A program made the position numbers and the translations under genes. A stretch of 64,000 nucleotides of DNA from Anaerolineaceae bacterium (GTDB lineage Bacteria > Chloroflexota > Anaerolineae > Aggregatilineales > Phototrophicaceae), in NCBI GenBank assembly GCA_020634115.1, contig JACKCH010000016.1:1-64000 (forward strand), written 5' to 3'. The notes beneath the pieces are model-generated. The model was not told the DNA's origin and searched no databases. It saw nothing but the letters and a program-made list of their open reading frames with translations. Within the stretch, counting starts at the first letter, position 1; every line of letters begins with the position of its first letter. This document shows positions 8,797 to 17,082 of the stretch, one piece after another.

Positions 8797-8974
8797 CTTG
8801 AGGAAGAGGAATAACGGACTGCCGCATGTGCGAGGACGTGTAATGGCGTTTCCGCACCCAGTCTATCATACTCGCTTGATCCCCCACTTCTAATATTCTT
8901 CTCACCACTTCCTATCTGGCACTTTCTTTACATTTGCCCCGCAAATGACAAATGAGCAATAGTTTTGTGAGGTT

Positions 8975-8997
8975 TTTCACTTGCCTAATCAGTGAAA
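8975..8997. promoter_or_regulatory. Inverted repeat near the putative acs promoter
   Basis: TTTCACT, 9 bases, then AGTGAAA: a perfect 7-bp dyad of a size typical for dimeric regulators. A weak promoter can be drawn with GTGAAA (8992-8997) as -35 and TATAGA after 17 bp as -10, in which case the right arm would cover the -35 box. The right arm shares TCAGTGAA with the ROK operator at 8245-8257. Function is inferred. Confidence 0.4.
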
Positions 8998-9087
8998 TTA
9001 ATCAAATATCACAGTATAGATAACTATTGCTGATTGCTTTTGAGCGACATTGAAGCGGCAGTCATCATTACAGATTCATGGCACCTG

Positions 9088-9129
9088 CTGAAAGTTCACC
9101 TTCTCAACAAGGTTAACTTTCAGTTTTTT
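9088..9129 (+). terminator. Intrinsic-terminator hairpin in the leader of the CODH/ACS operon
   Basis: CTGAAAGTTCACCTT pairs with AAGGTTAACTTTCAG (15-bp stem, one mismatch, 6-base loop) and is followed at once by TTTTTT. It is a textbook rho-independent terminator on the plus strand, yet no plus-strand gene is evident upstream and the CODH operon begins 75 bp downstream. It may therefore be a leader attenuator, the end of a small RNA, or the old terminator of the decayed gene at 8585-8796. Confidence 0.75.
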
Positions 9130-9203
9130 GTTTATTAGGGAAGACAACATCTTTAAGGGGCCGGCTCAAAATCGTAGAAGGGCCGGAAGAAAGTAGGAAG
9201 GGT

Positions 9204-9599
9204 ATGGAAACAATCACGGTTGAGACAAAGGCACTCTACGCCGACCATCATGTCACCGAAGTCCGACGTATCTTACTCGAGATACCGGGGGTCATGGAGG
9301 TATATGCCAGCAGCGCGTTTCAGGCTATCCAGATTGGTTATGATCCGATGCAGGTCGATGAAGCCCGCATCACTGCCGTGCTGGATGATGCAGGGTATCT
9401 CTTGGACCTGATGCTGCCGGAAGAATCGGGAAACCCCGCTTATGGGAGCGAACAATCAGACACATTTTTCAGACATACATCCGCTTATGCTCAGACACGT
9501 ATGACCGTCGGTTTTGCCCAGAAATTGCCCTATGCAGGCAGGCCGCTGTGGCCGTGTCCAGGGGTAGGTGTGGTTAAAAATCATGAGGGAGATAACTAA
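9204..9599 (+). CDS. HMA-like small protein at the head of the CODH/ACS operon
   Basis: A 131-residue protein. Residues 3-70 have the alternating beta-alpha-beta pattern of a heavy-metal-associated (HMA) domain, with EVRRILLEIPGVMEVY, IGYDP and ARITAVLDDAGY placed as in copper chaperones. The metal-binding GMTCxxC loop is replaced by ALYADHH, so ordinary Cu(I) binding is not expected; the two adjacent His residues could offer another ligand set. The C-terminal 60 residues are low in recognisable features and contain a single Cys (WPCPGVG). AGGAAGG precedes the ATG. The CODH start follows its stop by 2 bp, so the two are very likely co-translated. A role in metal handling for the Ni-Fe centres is a guess from context. 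Confidence 0.65.
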   Translation: METITVETKALYADHHVTEVRRILLEIPGVMEVYASSAFQAIQIGYDPMQVDEARITAVLDDAGYLLDLMLPEESGNPAYGSEQSDTFFRHTSAYAQTRMTVGFAQKLPYAGRPLWPCPGVGVVKNHEGDN

Positions 9600-9601
9600 T
9601 T

Positions 9602-11617
9602 ATGGCTAGAGAAAAACGCACCCCTGAGCAGCAATCCATTGACCCGGCTGCGCAGGAAATGTTGATCCGCGCCGACGAAATCGGCGTCGGGACGGCGTTT
9701 TCCCGTGCTGATGATATGGTACCGTGTAATATTGGCTCGGCAGGTATGTGCTGTAAGATTTGCGGGATGGGGCCGTGTCGCCTGACAAAAGAAGGACAAA
9801 CGGGCGTCTGTGGTGCGACCATTGACACCATCCAGGCCCGTAATTTGATTCGGGCGATTGCGGCAGGCGCGGCGGCACACTCCGATCATGGTCGCGATAT
9901 GGCATTCACACTCAAAGCGGTCGCCAATGGCGAAGCTGAGGGATACATGATCCGTGACGTGGCGAAGCTACGTACCGTCGCCTCCCGGTATGACATTCCT
10001 GTTGAAGGTCGAGCGCCGGAAGAAATTGCCAACGATCTAGCCGATCTCTACCTGGCACAGTTCGGGCAGCAGCGCGGCGTGGTTGCACCTATTATCCGCG
10101 CCCCGGAAAAGCGCAAGAAAATCTGGGAAGAGCAGAAAGTCCTGCCGCGCGGTATTGATCGTGAAGTGGTTGAGTCACTCCATCGCACGCACATCGGCGA
10201 TGATCAGGACCCGGAACATATCCTGCACCACGCTATCCGTACTGCGTTGGCCGATGGCTGGGGCGGCAGTATGATTGCCACTGATGTCGCCGACATCCTC
10301 TTCGGTACTCCGGCCCCACTGCTGGGGGAGGCGAACCTGGGTGTGCTGCGCGAAAATATGGTGAATGTGGTGGTCCACGGTCATGAACCGACTCTCAGCG
10401 AGATGATTGTGGCGGCATCGCAGTCACCAGACATCATCGCCTATGCCAAAGAAGCAGGCGCGGAAGGCATCAACCTGGCTGGTATCTGTTGCACGGCGAA
10501 CGAAATCCTGATGCGGCAGGGTGTCCCCGCCGCCGGGAACTTCCTGCAACAGGAACTGGCGATCCTGACCGGTGCAGTCGAGGCGATGGTCGTGGATGTG
10601 CAGTGTGTGATGCAGGCGTTGGTGGGGCTGGCGGAAAACTTCCACACGAAAGTTATCACCACATCACCAAAAGTCAAAATCAAGGGCGCGACACACATCG
10701 AGTTTGATGAACACAAGGCGCTGACGATTGCCAAAGATATTCTACGCGTGGCGATTGATAACTTCAAGAATCGCGGTGGGGTACATATCCCTGATGTACG
10801 CGAATCCCTCATCCCCGGTTTTTCACACGAATACATCAACTATATGCTCGGGGGCAGCTACCGTGCTTCCTTCCGTCCGTTGAATGACGCCGTGATGTCC
10901 GGGCGTATTCGCGGTGTGGCGGCTATCGTGGGTTGCAACAACCCGCGCAGCCAGCATGACTACCTGCACACCGTCGTCACCCGCGAACTGCTCAAACAGG
11001 ATGTCCTGGTGGTGCAAACCGGCTGCGGCGCGATTGCCAGCGCCAAGCTCGGGTTGCTATTGGGCGAAGCTGGGTTAGACCAGGTTGGGCCAGGGCTGCG
11101 GGAAGTGTGCGAGACGGTGGGTATCCCGCCGGTACTGCACATGGGGTCGTGCGTGGATAACACCCGTATCCTGACTGTCCTCACGCAGATTGTGGAAGAG
11201 GGCGGCCTGGGCGATGACATTGACCAGATTCCGGCGGTGGGTTTGGCGCCGGAGTGGATGAGCGAGAAGGCGTTGGCGATTGGCACATACTGTGTCGCTT
11301 CCGGCGCGTATGTCATGTTCGGTGGTTCGTCACCGGTCAGTGGGATGCCGGATCGGGTAGAGGACAGCGATATTGTCGCCAGTCTGATTAGCACCGGATG
11401 GGAAGAAATCTACGGTGGCAAGTTGGAATTTGTGGCCGATCCGCAGGAAATGATTCGACGCACGCTCGATCATATTGATCGTAAGCGCGCTGACCTGGGG
11501 CTGCCGGAATATCAACCGCAACGCTTCGGGCGCAGTGGCGACACACGGATGCGCGAGTTGGAACAATTGCCCCTGGCAGAACGTCAGCAGGCGCTTTACG
11601 GCGTCCCTGGAAAATAG
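9602..11617 (+). CDS. acsA/cooS: Anaerobic Ni-Fe carbon monoxide dehydrogenase catalytic subunit
   Basis: A 671-residue CODH that interconverts CO and CO2 and, with AcsB, supplies CO for acetyl-CoA synthesis. The ligands of clusters D and B are at Cys42, Cys50, Cys51, Cys54, Cys59 and Cys70, nearly the same spacing as in characterised enzymes. Cluster C ligands are all visible: His259 (VHGHEPT), the Cys pair 296/297 (GICCTANE), then Cys in DVQCVM, VGCNNP, QTGCGA and MGSCVDN. The catalytic Lys is in SEKALAIG. Length is normal for the family. GGGAG precedes the ATG. The position directly before acsB argues for the ACS-bound type rather than the hydrogenase-linked CooS. Confidence 0.97.
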   Translation: MAREKRTPEQQSIDPAAQEMLIRADEIGVGTAFSRADDMVPCNIGSAGMCCKICGMGPCRLTKEGQTGVCGATIDTIQARNLIRAIAAGAAAHSDHGRDMAFTLKAVANGEAEGYMIRDVAKLRTVASRYDIPVEGRAPEEIANDLADLYLAQFGQQRGVVAPIIRAPEKRKKIWEEQKVLPRGIDREVVESLHRTHIGDDQDPEHILHHAIRTALADGWGGSMIATDVADILFGTPAPLLGEANLGVLRENMVNVVVHGHEPTLSEMIVAASQSPDIIAYAKEAGAEGINLAGICCTANEILMRQGVPAAGNFLQQELAILTGAVEAMVVDVQCVMQALVGLAENFHTKVITTSPKVKIKGATHIEFDEHKALTIAKDILRVAIDNFKNRGGVHIPDVRESLIPGFSHEYINYMLGGSYRASFRPLNDAVMSGRIRGVAAIVGCNNPRSQHDYLHTVVTRELLKQDVLVVQTGCGAIASAKLGLLLGEAGLDQVGPGLREVCETVGIPPVLHMGSCVDNTRILTVLTQIVEEGGLGDDIDQIPAVGLAPEWMSEKALAIGTYCVASGAYVMFGGSSPVSGMPDRVEDSDIVASLISTGWEEIYGGKLEFVADPQEMIRRTLDHIDRKRADLGLPEYQPQRFGRSGDTRMRELEQLPLAERQQALYGVPGK

Positions 11618-11629
11618 GAGACCAACACA

Positions 11630-13930
11630 ATGTCACGTTACATTGCAACACGAGCAATCCGGGGAGCGAATGCGCTTGTCGCTGAGGCGGAATTTATGTA
11701 TCAGCGCGTGCTGGCCGACAAAGGGCCGGATACACCAGTGGCGTTCCCCAACACAGCCTACTATCTCCCGCTGATTTTCGGGATGACCGGGCTGCAAATT
11801 GAAACTATAGGGCAACTTGAGCCGGTGCTGGCTCACGCCCGCGAACTGCTCCATCCCATCCCCGCTCCGAATCGCTGGACGCCCTACCTGGGTGAAACGC
11901 TGGATTCGGGCATGGCGACTCTGCTGGCGGCGGAGGTGATTGAGGCCATCCGGTTTGTGTATGGCTTGCAGCCTGAACCGCTGTCTGGTTTCCATCTGGC
12001 AGGTGGAACGGCGTTCACCAGCCCCGACATGAATGAGAACGGCGGCGGGAATGGCAACGGTGCGGGTGGGCATCTCAACGGCCCGATAGACGACATCCAG
12101 CTTCGCAGTTGGGGTATCCAACTGGTAGATGGGCGTATGCCGGGCTTCGCAGCCATCGTAGGTGCGGCCAAGTCGAACGAAGTCGCTGTCAAGATCGTGC
12201 GCGAGTTGCAGCGCCGCAACATCCTGACATTCCTTTCTGGCAATGTCAACGGGCGCAGCATCATTCACCAATTGCAGGAAGAGGGCGTCGAACTTGGCTA
12301 CGACACCTATACCGTCCCGTTCGGCACGGACACCCTGAGCGCGATCTACGCGCTGGGGTTTGCGGTGCGTTCGGCGCTGACATTCGGCGGCATGAAGGGT
12401 GGCATGGCGCGGGAAATCCTGATGTACAACAAGGAGCGCGTGTTCGCCTTTGTGCTGGCGCTGGGCGAGGTAGATGACCTGAAGTATGCGGCGGCGGCGG
12501 GGGCGATTAACTTCGGCTTCCCGGTCATTGCCGATACTGTTATCCCCGAAATTCTGCCAACCGGCGTCACGACCTATGAGCATGTCGTCAGTATGCCCTT
12601 TAACGAGATTGACGGCGCGGACGATTTGGAACGTGCCGAACAACTGGTGCAGAAATGTATCGAAGTGCGCGGCGTGAAGGTGAAGGTCGCCAATGTTCCT
12701 GTTCCCGTACCGTATGGCTCGGCCTTTGAGGGCGAGGTCGTGCGCAAGACCGATATGCGGGTTGAGTTCGGCGGTAAGTATTCGCGCTGCTTCGAATATC
12801 TGCACATGGTTGACCTGGATGCGATCAGCGACGGCAAGATCGAAGTCGTTGGCCCCGGCTTTGCTGACATCGAAGCGCAGGGGCACATGGACATGGGTAT
12901 TATTGTCGAGGTTGCCGGGCGCGGGATGCAGAAGGACTTTGAGCCGGTGTTGGAACGCCAGATTCACTACTTTGTGAACGGTGCATCCGGTATCCAGCAC
13001 ATCGGGCAGCGCGATATCGCCTGGATTCGCCTCTCAAACAACGCGGTGGATAAAGGTTTCGACCTGGAACACTTCGGCAAGATTCTGCACGCCCGGTTGC
13101 ACGCCGATTTTGGCGCAATTGTGGATAAAGTGCAGGTCACAGTCATCACCGAACCGGCGCTGGTACAACAGTGGTTGGAGACAGCACGTGAGGCCTATGA
13201 TTACCGGAATAAGCGTCTTGCTGACCTGACTGACAGCGCTGTCAATGAGTTCTACTCATGTACCCTCTGCCAGTCCTTCGCGCCAGACCATGTGTGCATC
13301 GTCAGCCCGGAACGTCTGGGGTTGTGCGGCGCATATAATTGGCTGGACTGCAAGGCCTCCTTCAGCATCAACCCCACCGGCCCGAACCAACCAATCAAAC
13401 TGGGAAGCCAGTTAGACGGTGATAAAGGCTACTGGACAGGTATCAACGACTATGCGGAGAGCGCCTCGCACGGCAAAGTAGCGGAAGTCTCGATGTACTC
13501 CATCATGGAAAACCCGATGACAGCGTGCGGTTGCTTTGAATGTATCGTGATGCTCATTCCAGAATCTAACGGCGTGATGGTGGTCAACCGCGAAGACACC
13601 AGCATGACTCCAGCCGGTATGACGTTCAGTACACTGGCGGGCATGGCCGGTGGCGGGATGCAGACTCCGGGTGTGATGGGTGTGGGCAAGTTCTACCTGG
13701 TCAGCCCCAAGTTCATCTCGGCGGATGGCGGCTTCAAGCGTGTTGTCTGGATGAGCAGCGTGCTCAAACAAACCATGTCCGACGAATTGCAAGCAGTGGC
13801 CGAACGCGAAGGCGATCCCGGTCTGATTGAGAGAATCGCCGATGAGCGCTCCGTGACCTCCGTTGATGAACTGCTGGCGTGGCTGGAAGAACACAACCAC
13901 CCGGCACTGATAATGGACCCGATTTTCTAG
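11630..13930 (+). CDS. acsB: Acetyl-CoA synthase subunit (CODH/ACS beta)
   Basis: A 766-residue AcsB that joins CO, the methyl group from the corrinoid protein and CoA to make acetyl-CoA, or the reverse. The A-cluster ligands are present: Cys544, Cys547, Cys556 and Cys566 in SCTLCQSFAPDHVC and GLCG, and the Cys633-Gly-Cys635 motif that holds the distal nickel. An N-terminal domain of about 310 residues is present, as in bacterial enzymes and unlike archaeal CdhC, consistent with tunnel-forming contact to CODH. A low-complexity Gly/Asn insert near residue 135 (ENGGGNGNGAGGHLNG) is unusual. It follows acsA by 12 bp. Confidence 0.97.
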   Translation: MSRYIATRAIRGANALVAEAEFMYQRVLADKGPDTPVAFPNTAYYLPLIFGMTGLQIETIGQLEPVLAHARELLHPIPAPNRWTPYLGETLDSGMATLLAAEVIEAIRFVYGLQPEPLSGFHLAGGTAFTSPDMNENGGGNGNGAGGHLNGPIDDIQLRSWGIQLVDGRMPGFAAIVGAAKSNEVAVKIVRELQRRNILTFLSGNVNGRSIIHQLQEEGVELGYDTYTVPFGTDTLSAIYALGFAVRSALTFGGMKGGMAREILMYNKERVFAFVLALGEVDDLKYAAAAGAINFGFPVIADTVIPEILPTGVTTYEHVVSMPFNEIDGADDLERAEQLVQKCIEVRGVKVKVANVPVPVPYGSAFEGEVVRKTDMRVEFGGKYSRCFEYLHMVDLDAISDGKIEVVGPGFADIEAQGHMDMGIIVEVAGRGMQKDFEPVLERQIHYFVNGASGIQHIGQRDIAWIRLSNNAVDKGFDLEHFGKILHARLHADFGAIVDKVQVTVITEPALVQQWLETAREAYDYRNKRLADLTDSAVNEFYSCTLCQSFAPDHVCIVSPERLGLCGAYNWLDCKASFSINPTGPNQPIKLGSQLDGDKGYWTGINDYAESASHGKVAEVSMYSIMENPMTACGCFECIVMLIPESNGVMVVNREDTSMTPAGMTFSTLAGMAGGGMQTPGVMGVGKFYLVSPKFISADGGFKRVVWMSSVLKQTMSDELQAVAEREGDPGLIERIADERSVTSVDELLAWLEEHNHPALIMDPIF

Positions 13931-13993
13931 GTGGTTGTTCTGTGTCTCTTGCTGCTGTGAGAAGACACTTTTGCAGAATCACGCGGAATAATC

Positions 13994-14021
13994 GTAGGGG
14001 CATGTTACACCATGCCCCTAA
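13994..14021. repeat. Small GC-rich palindrome of the TAGGG type
   Basis: TAGGGGCATG, 6 bases, CATGCCCCTA, flanked by GT and AC. It sits in the 152-bp gap between acsB and the CBS gene. It shares its GTAGGG...CCCTA ends with the elements at 16958, 17031 and 62657. No T-run follows, so it is not a standard terminator. Confidence 0.7.
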
Positions 14022-14082
14022 CGCGGAAAAACCGTTAAATGTGAAAGCGTGATGCGAGGCACAGGCAAAATAAGGAAACCTA

Positions 14083-14592
14083 ATGTCTGAACGTTCGCTT
14101 GTACGTGACCTGATGACCGTTGGCGTGGCAAGTTGCTCACCGGATACCCTGGTGGTGGATATCGCCCGCCAACTCCTGGAAAAGAACCTGGAAGCCCTGA
14201 TTGTACTGAACGAAGATGGACATGGGGTTGGGATGGTGAGCCAGGACGAACTGGTCAAAGCCTACTCGCGGGGTGACTGCCAGCAGTTAGCGGCGGAAGA
14301 CGTGATGAACGACAATGTTCCCATCGTCCCGCCGACGATTCCCCTTACAGCTGCGGCGCAGATTATGCGGGATCAGGGATGTCGGGTGATGTTCATCGTT
14401 CATAACTCGGACGGTGTGACTTACCCAGCGGGTGTGCTGACATACCAGCACCTCTTACGGCATTTGGCTGCTGAAGATGAAACCGACCTGGGTGATATGG
14501 GTATTAAAGCGGCACGACAAGCGCCACTGGATATTTTCATCGCAAGACGGGATGCGGCGCTGCGCCGTGCCCGCTCAAATAATCAGGAGTAA
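14083..14592 (+). CDS. Tandem CBS-domain protein
   Basis: A 169-residue cytoplasmic protein with two CBS domains (about residues 8-60 and 75-135), beginning VRDLMTVGVASCSPDT and continuing AEDVMNDNVPIVPPTIPL. CBS pairs usually bind adenine nucleotides and regulate partner proteins. AAGGAAA precedes the ATG. It lies between acsB and acsD, 7 bp before the latter, so it is part of the operon. A role as an energy-state sensor tuning the CODH/ACS complex is plausible but inferred. Standard acs operons of acetogens such as Moorella have no such gene at this position. Confidence 0.88.
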   Translation: MSERSLVRDLMTVGVASCSPDTLVVDIARQLLEKNLEALIVLNEDGHGVGMVSQDELVKAYSRGDCQQLAAEDVMNDNVPIVPPTIPLTAAAQIMRDQGCRVMFIVHNSDGVTYPAGVLTYQHLLRHLAAEDETDLGDMGIKAARQAPLDIFIARRDAALRRARSNNQE

Positions 14593-14599
14593 GAATATT

Positions 14600-15574
14600 A
14601 TGGTGGTTGAAATACTAAAGGATTCATGGGCAGGCTCGGTGCGGGTGGTGACGCTGGGTGCGACCCCGGCAGAAGGGGGAACACGTTCGCGCACCATTAC
14701 CCTGGGCGGCCAGAGTTCCCTACCATTTATGCACTTTGAAAAACCGACCCCCAACCGCCCGGTGATCGCTATCGAAATTAAAGATCGGCGGCCTGATGAC
14801 TGGTCAGAACTGCTGCTCAAAACCTGGGGTGACGCCGCTAATGACCCGGCGGAATGGGCAAAACAGGCGGAAGCTTCCGGGGCGGATTTACTGGTACTCG
14901 CCCTGTCACTTACCGCCGCCGATGGCAGCCCGACGACCCCGCAGGCGGCGGTGGACGCTGTCAAAGCGGTGCTAGCGGCCAGCAAACTCCCACTGGTTGT
15001 CTTTGGCCCCGGACAGGCAGAAGCAGATAACGAACTGCTCGTCCCGGTGGCGGAAGCGACCAAGGGCGAGCGCCTCGTGCTGGGCATCTGCGAGGACAAA
15101 AACTACCGGACAATTGTCGCGGCGGCGATGGCGAATGACCACCTGGTCACGGCTCGCACGCCAATGGATGTCAACCTCGCCAAACAGCTCAATATCCTCA
15201 TTCACGATATGGGGCTGCCGCTGGATCGGATTGTGATGGACCCGACCACAGGGGCACTCGGTTACGGCATTGAGTACGGCTATTCCGTGATGGAACGGCT
15301 GCGGTTAGCTGCGCTGCAAGGCGACGCCATGACTCAACTCCCCATGTTAGTTACCCCCGGCTTTGAAGCCTGGAAGACCAAAGAGGCCAAGTTCGGCCAC
15401 GACGTGCCGGAAACCTGGGGCGACTGGGAAGAACGTGGCATCACCTGGGAAACGCTCACGGCTGTGACGCTGATCGAATCCGGCGCGGACGTTGTTGTGC
15501 TGCGCCACCCTGAAAGCGTGCGCCGTGTCCACCAGGCCATCACCGAACTCATGTCCGTAGCGGAAACTGTATAG
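14600..15574 (+). CDS. acsD: Corrinoid iron-sulfur protein small subunit (CODH/ACS delta)
   Basis: A 324-residue TIM-barrel subunit of the corrinoid/iron-sulfur protein that carries the methyl group from methyl-THF to acetyl-CoA synthase. Signatures are the N-terminal TLGGQSSLPFMHFE block, PVIAIEIKDRRPDDW and GYGIEYGYSVMERLR. The frame is open further upstream (to 14477), but the ATG at 14600 is correct: AGGAG sits in the last codons of the CBS gene and family similarity starts here. It pairs with AcsC, whose gene follows by 15 bp. Confidence 0.95.
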   Translation: MVVEILKDSWAGSVRVVTLGATPAEGGTRSRTITLGGQSSLPFMHFEKPTPNRPVIAIEIKDRRPDDWSELLLKTWGDAANDPAEWAKQAEASGADLLVLALSLTAADGSPTTPQAAVDAVKAVLAASKLPLVVFGPGQAEADNELLVPVAEATKGERLVLGICEDKNYRTIVAAAMANDHLVTARTPMDVNLAKQLNILIHDMGLPLDRIVMDPTTGALGYGIEYGYSVMERLRLAALQGDAMTQLPMLVTPGFEAWKTKEAKFGHDVPETWGDWEERGITWETLTAVTLIESGADVVVLRHPESVRRVHQAITELMSVAETV

Positions 15575-15589
15575 GCAAGGAGGCATCGC

Positions 15590-16930
15590 ATGGCACTCTC
15601 TGGTATTCAAATTTACAAAATGCTGCCGCAGACCAACTGTAAAGACTGCGGCTTCCCCACCTGCCTGGCCTTCGCTATGAAACTGGCGGCGAAACAGGTT
15701 GAACTCTCTGCTTGCCCGCACGTGGCCGAGGAAGCTAAAGCCCAGTTGGCCGAAGCCTCCGAACCCCCGGTGCGGTTGGTTTCGCTCAAATCTAATGGCT
15801 ACGAGGTCAAGGCCGGTAACGAAGTGGTGTTGTTCCGCCACGAAAAGACGTTTTACAACAAGCCGGGCTTGTTCCTGCGTGTAAAAGATACGCAGTCCGC
15901 CGGGGACATCCAGGCGGCGGTCAAAACTGCCGATGCCTACACGGTGAACTATGTCGGGCGTGACCTGACGCTGGATGGTTTCGCGGTAGAAGCGGCCAAC
16001 GGGGACGCGGCAACCTTCGCGGGGGCTATCGGCGCGATCCGGCAGGTGAGCCACCGCCCGCTGATCCTCATCAGCACCGACCCGGCCATGATCGCGGCGG
16101 GGCTACGGGCGATAGACGGCGAAAACCCGCTCATCTACGGCGCGAACGCCGAAAACTGGAACGCGATGGCCGACCTCGCCAAGCAGCATAACGCGGCGCT
16201 GGCGGTAATCGCGGATTCACTCGACGGATTAGCTGACCTGAGCGAGAAGATCAAGGAAGCCGGTGTCAAAGACCTGGTGCTTGACCCGGCGGCGCGGGGC
16301 TTGAGCCGTTCACTGGCGCTCAGCACGCAAATCCGGCGGCTGGCGCTCAAGAAGAACTTCCGCCCGTTGGGGTATCCGCTCATCAGTTTCCCCGGCGAGG
16401 TCGAAGACCCGGCGCAGGAATCGGTTCTGGCGGCGCACGCCATCACCAAGTATGCCGGGTTTATCGTGCTGGATCACTTCGCAGCGGAGACAGCGTATCC
16501 CCTGCTCGTACTGCGGGAAAACATCTACACCGACCCGCAAAAACCGATCCAGGTGCAGCCGGATGTCTACGAAATCAACAACCCCGGCCCGGATTCCCCG
16601 GTACTGGTGACGACCAACTTCAGCATCACCTACTTCAGCGTGGCGAACGAGGTCGAAGGTTCTGGTATCCCCGCCTGGCTGGTGGTGACCGACGCCGAAG
16701 GCATGAGCGTGCTGACGGCCTGGGCAGCGGGCAAGTTCGACGCCGAACGCATCGCCAAGACGATCAAGGCTTTTAATGTGGCTGATAAGGTCAACAAGAA
16801 ACGGGTCATCATACCGGGGCACGTCGCGGTACTTTCCGGCGAACTGGAAGAAGAACTGCCGGATTGGGAGATTCGCGTCGGCCCGCGTGAGGCGATTGAC
16901 CTCCCATCGTTTATCAAACAGGCGTTGTAA
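15590..16930 (+). CDS. acsC: Corrinoid iron-sulfur protein large subunit (CODH/ACS gamma)
   Basis: A 446-residue subunit that binds cobamide and one [4Fe-4S] cluster. The cluster ligands form the motif Cys17-x2-Cys20-x4-Cys25-x16-Cys42 (NCKDCGFPTC...SACP), the spacing of the family. The middle is a TIM barrel and the C-terminal part, from about residue 330, is the cobamide-binding domain. It takes a methyl group from AcsE and passes it to AcsB. AAGGAGG lies 6 bp before the ATG. Three palindromic elements follow before the next gene. Confidence 0.96.
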   Translation: MALSGIQIYKMLPQTNCKDCGFPTCLAFAMKLAAKQVELSACPHVAEEAKAQLAEASEPPVRLVSLKSNGYEVKAGNEVVLFRHEKTFYNKPGLFLRVKDTQSAGDIQAAVKTADAYTVNYVGRDLTLDGFAVEAANGDAATFAGAIGAIRQVSHRPLILISTDPAMIAAGLRAIDGENPLIYGANAENWNAMADLAKQHNAALAVIADSLDGLADLSEKIKEAGVKDLVLDPAARGLSRSLALSTQIRRLALKKNFRPLGYPLISFPGEVEDPAQESVLAAHAITKYAGFIVLDHFAAETAYPLLVLRENIYTDPQKPIQVQPDVYEINNPGPDSPVLVTTNFSITYFSVANEVEGSGIPAWLVVTDAEGMSVLTAWAAGKFDAERIAKTIKAFNVADKVNKKRVIIPGHVAVLSGELEEELPDWEIRVGPREAIDLPSFIKQAL

Positions 16931-16957
16931 CACTTGATCTCTTTTGGGGGTATCTCC

Positions 16958-16986
16958 GTAGGGGAGGGTCTAAGACCCTCCCCTAC
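16958..16986. repeat. Perfect 14-bp-arm palindrome after acsC
   Basis: GTAGGGGAGGGTCT, one base, AGACCCTCCCCTAC. The arms are perfect complements. A degenerate version of the same sequence lies at 21644-21673 downstream of metVF, also preceded by GATCTCTT. It may act as a processing or REP-like element inside the operon. Confidence 0.75.
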
Positions 16987-17030
16987 ACCCGGCGAGGTTC
17001 ATTGATACCGGTGTAATAACGCAGAATTTT

Positions 17031-17055
17031 TGTAGGGACACGGTATACCGTGTCC
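17031..17055. repeat. TGTAGGG palindrome before the activator gene
   Basis: TGTAG followed by the perfect 20-bp palindrome GGACACGGTATACCGTGTCC (17036-17055). It covers the GTG at 17050, which argues against that GTG being the start of the next gene. The TGTAGGG border is shared with the element at 62657. Confidence 0.7.
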
Positions 17056-17082
17056 AGGGCACACCAAAGCGAGTACGCGCAC

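Noticed and set aside
11633..13000. 455-codon minus-strand frame opposite acsB
   Set aside because: It is antisense to a clearly identified acsB with intact metal ligands. Long antisense frames are common in codon-biased GC-rich genes. No ribosome binding site or family pattern.
14477..14599. Upstream extension of acsD
   Set aside because: It lies in another frame of the CBS gene; AGGAG and family similarity both support the start at 14600.
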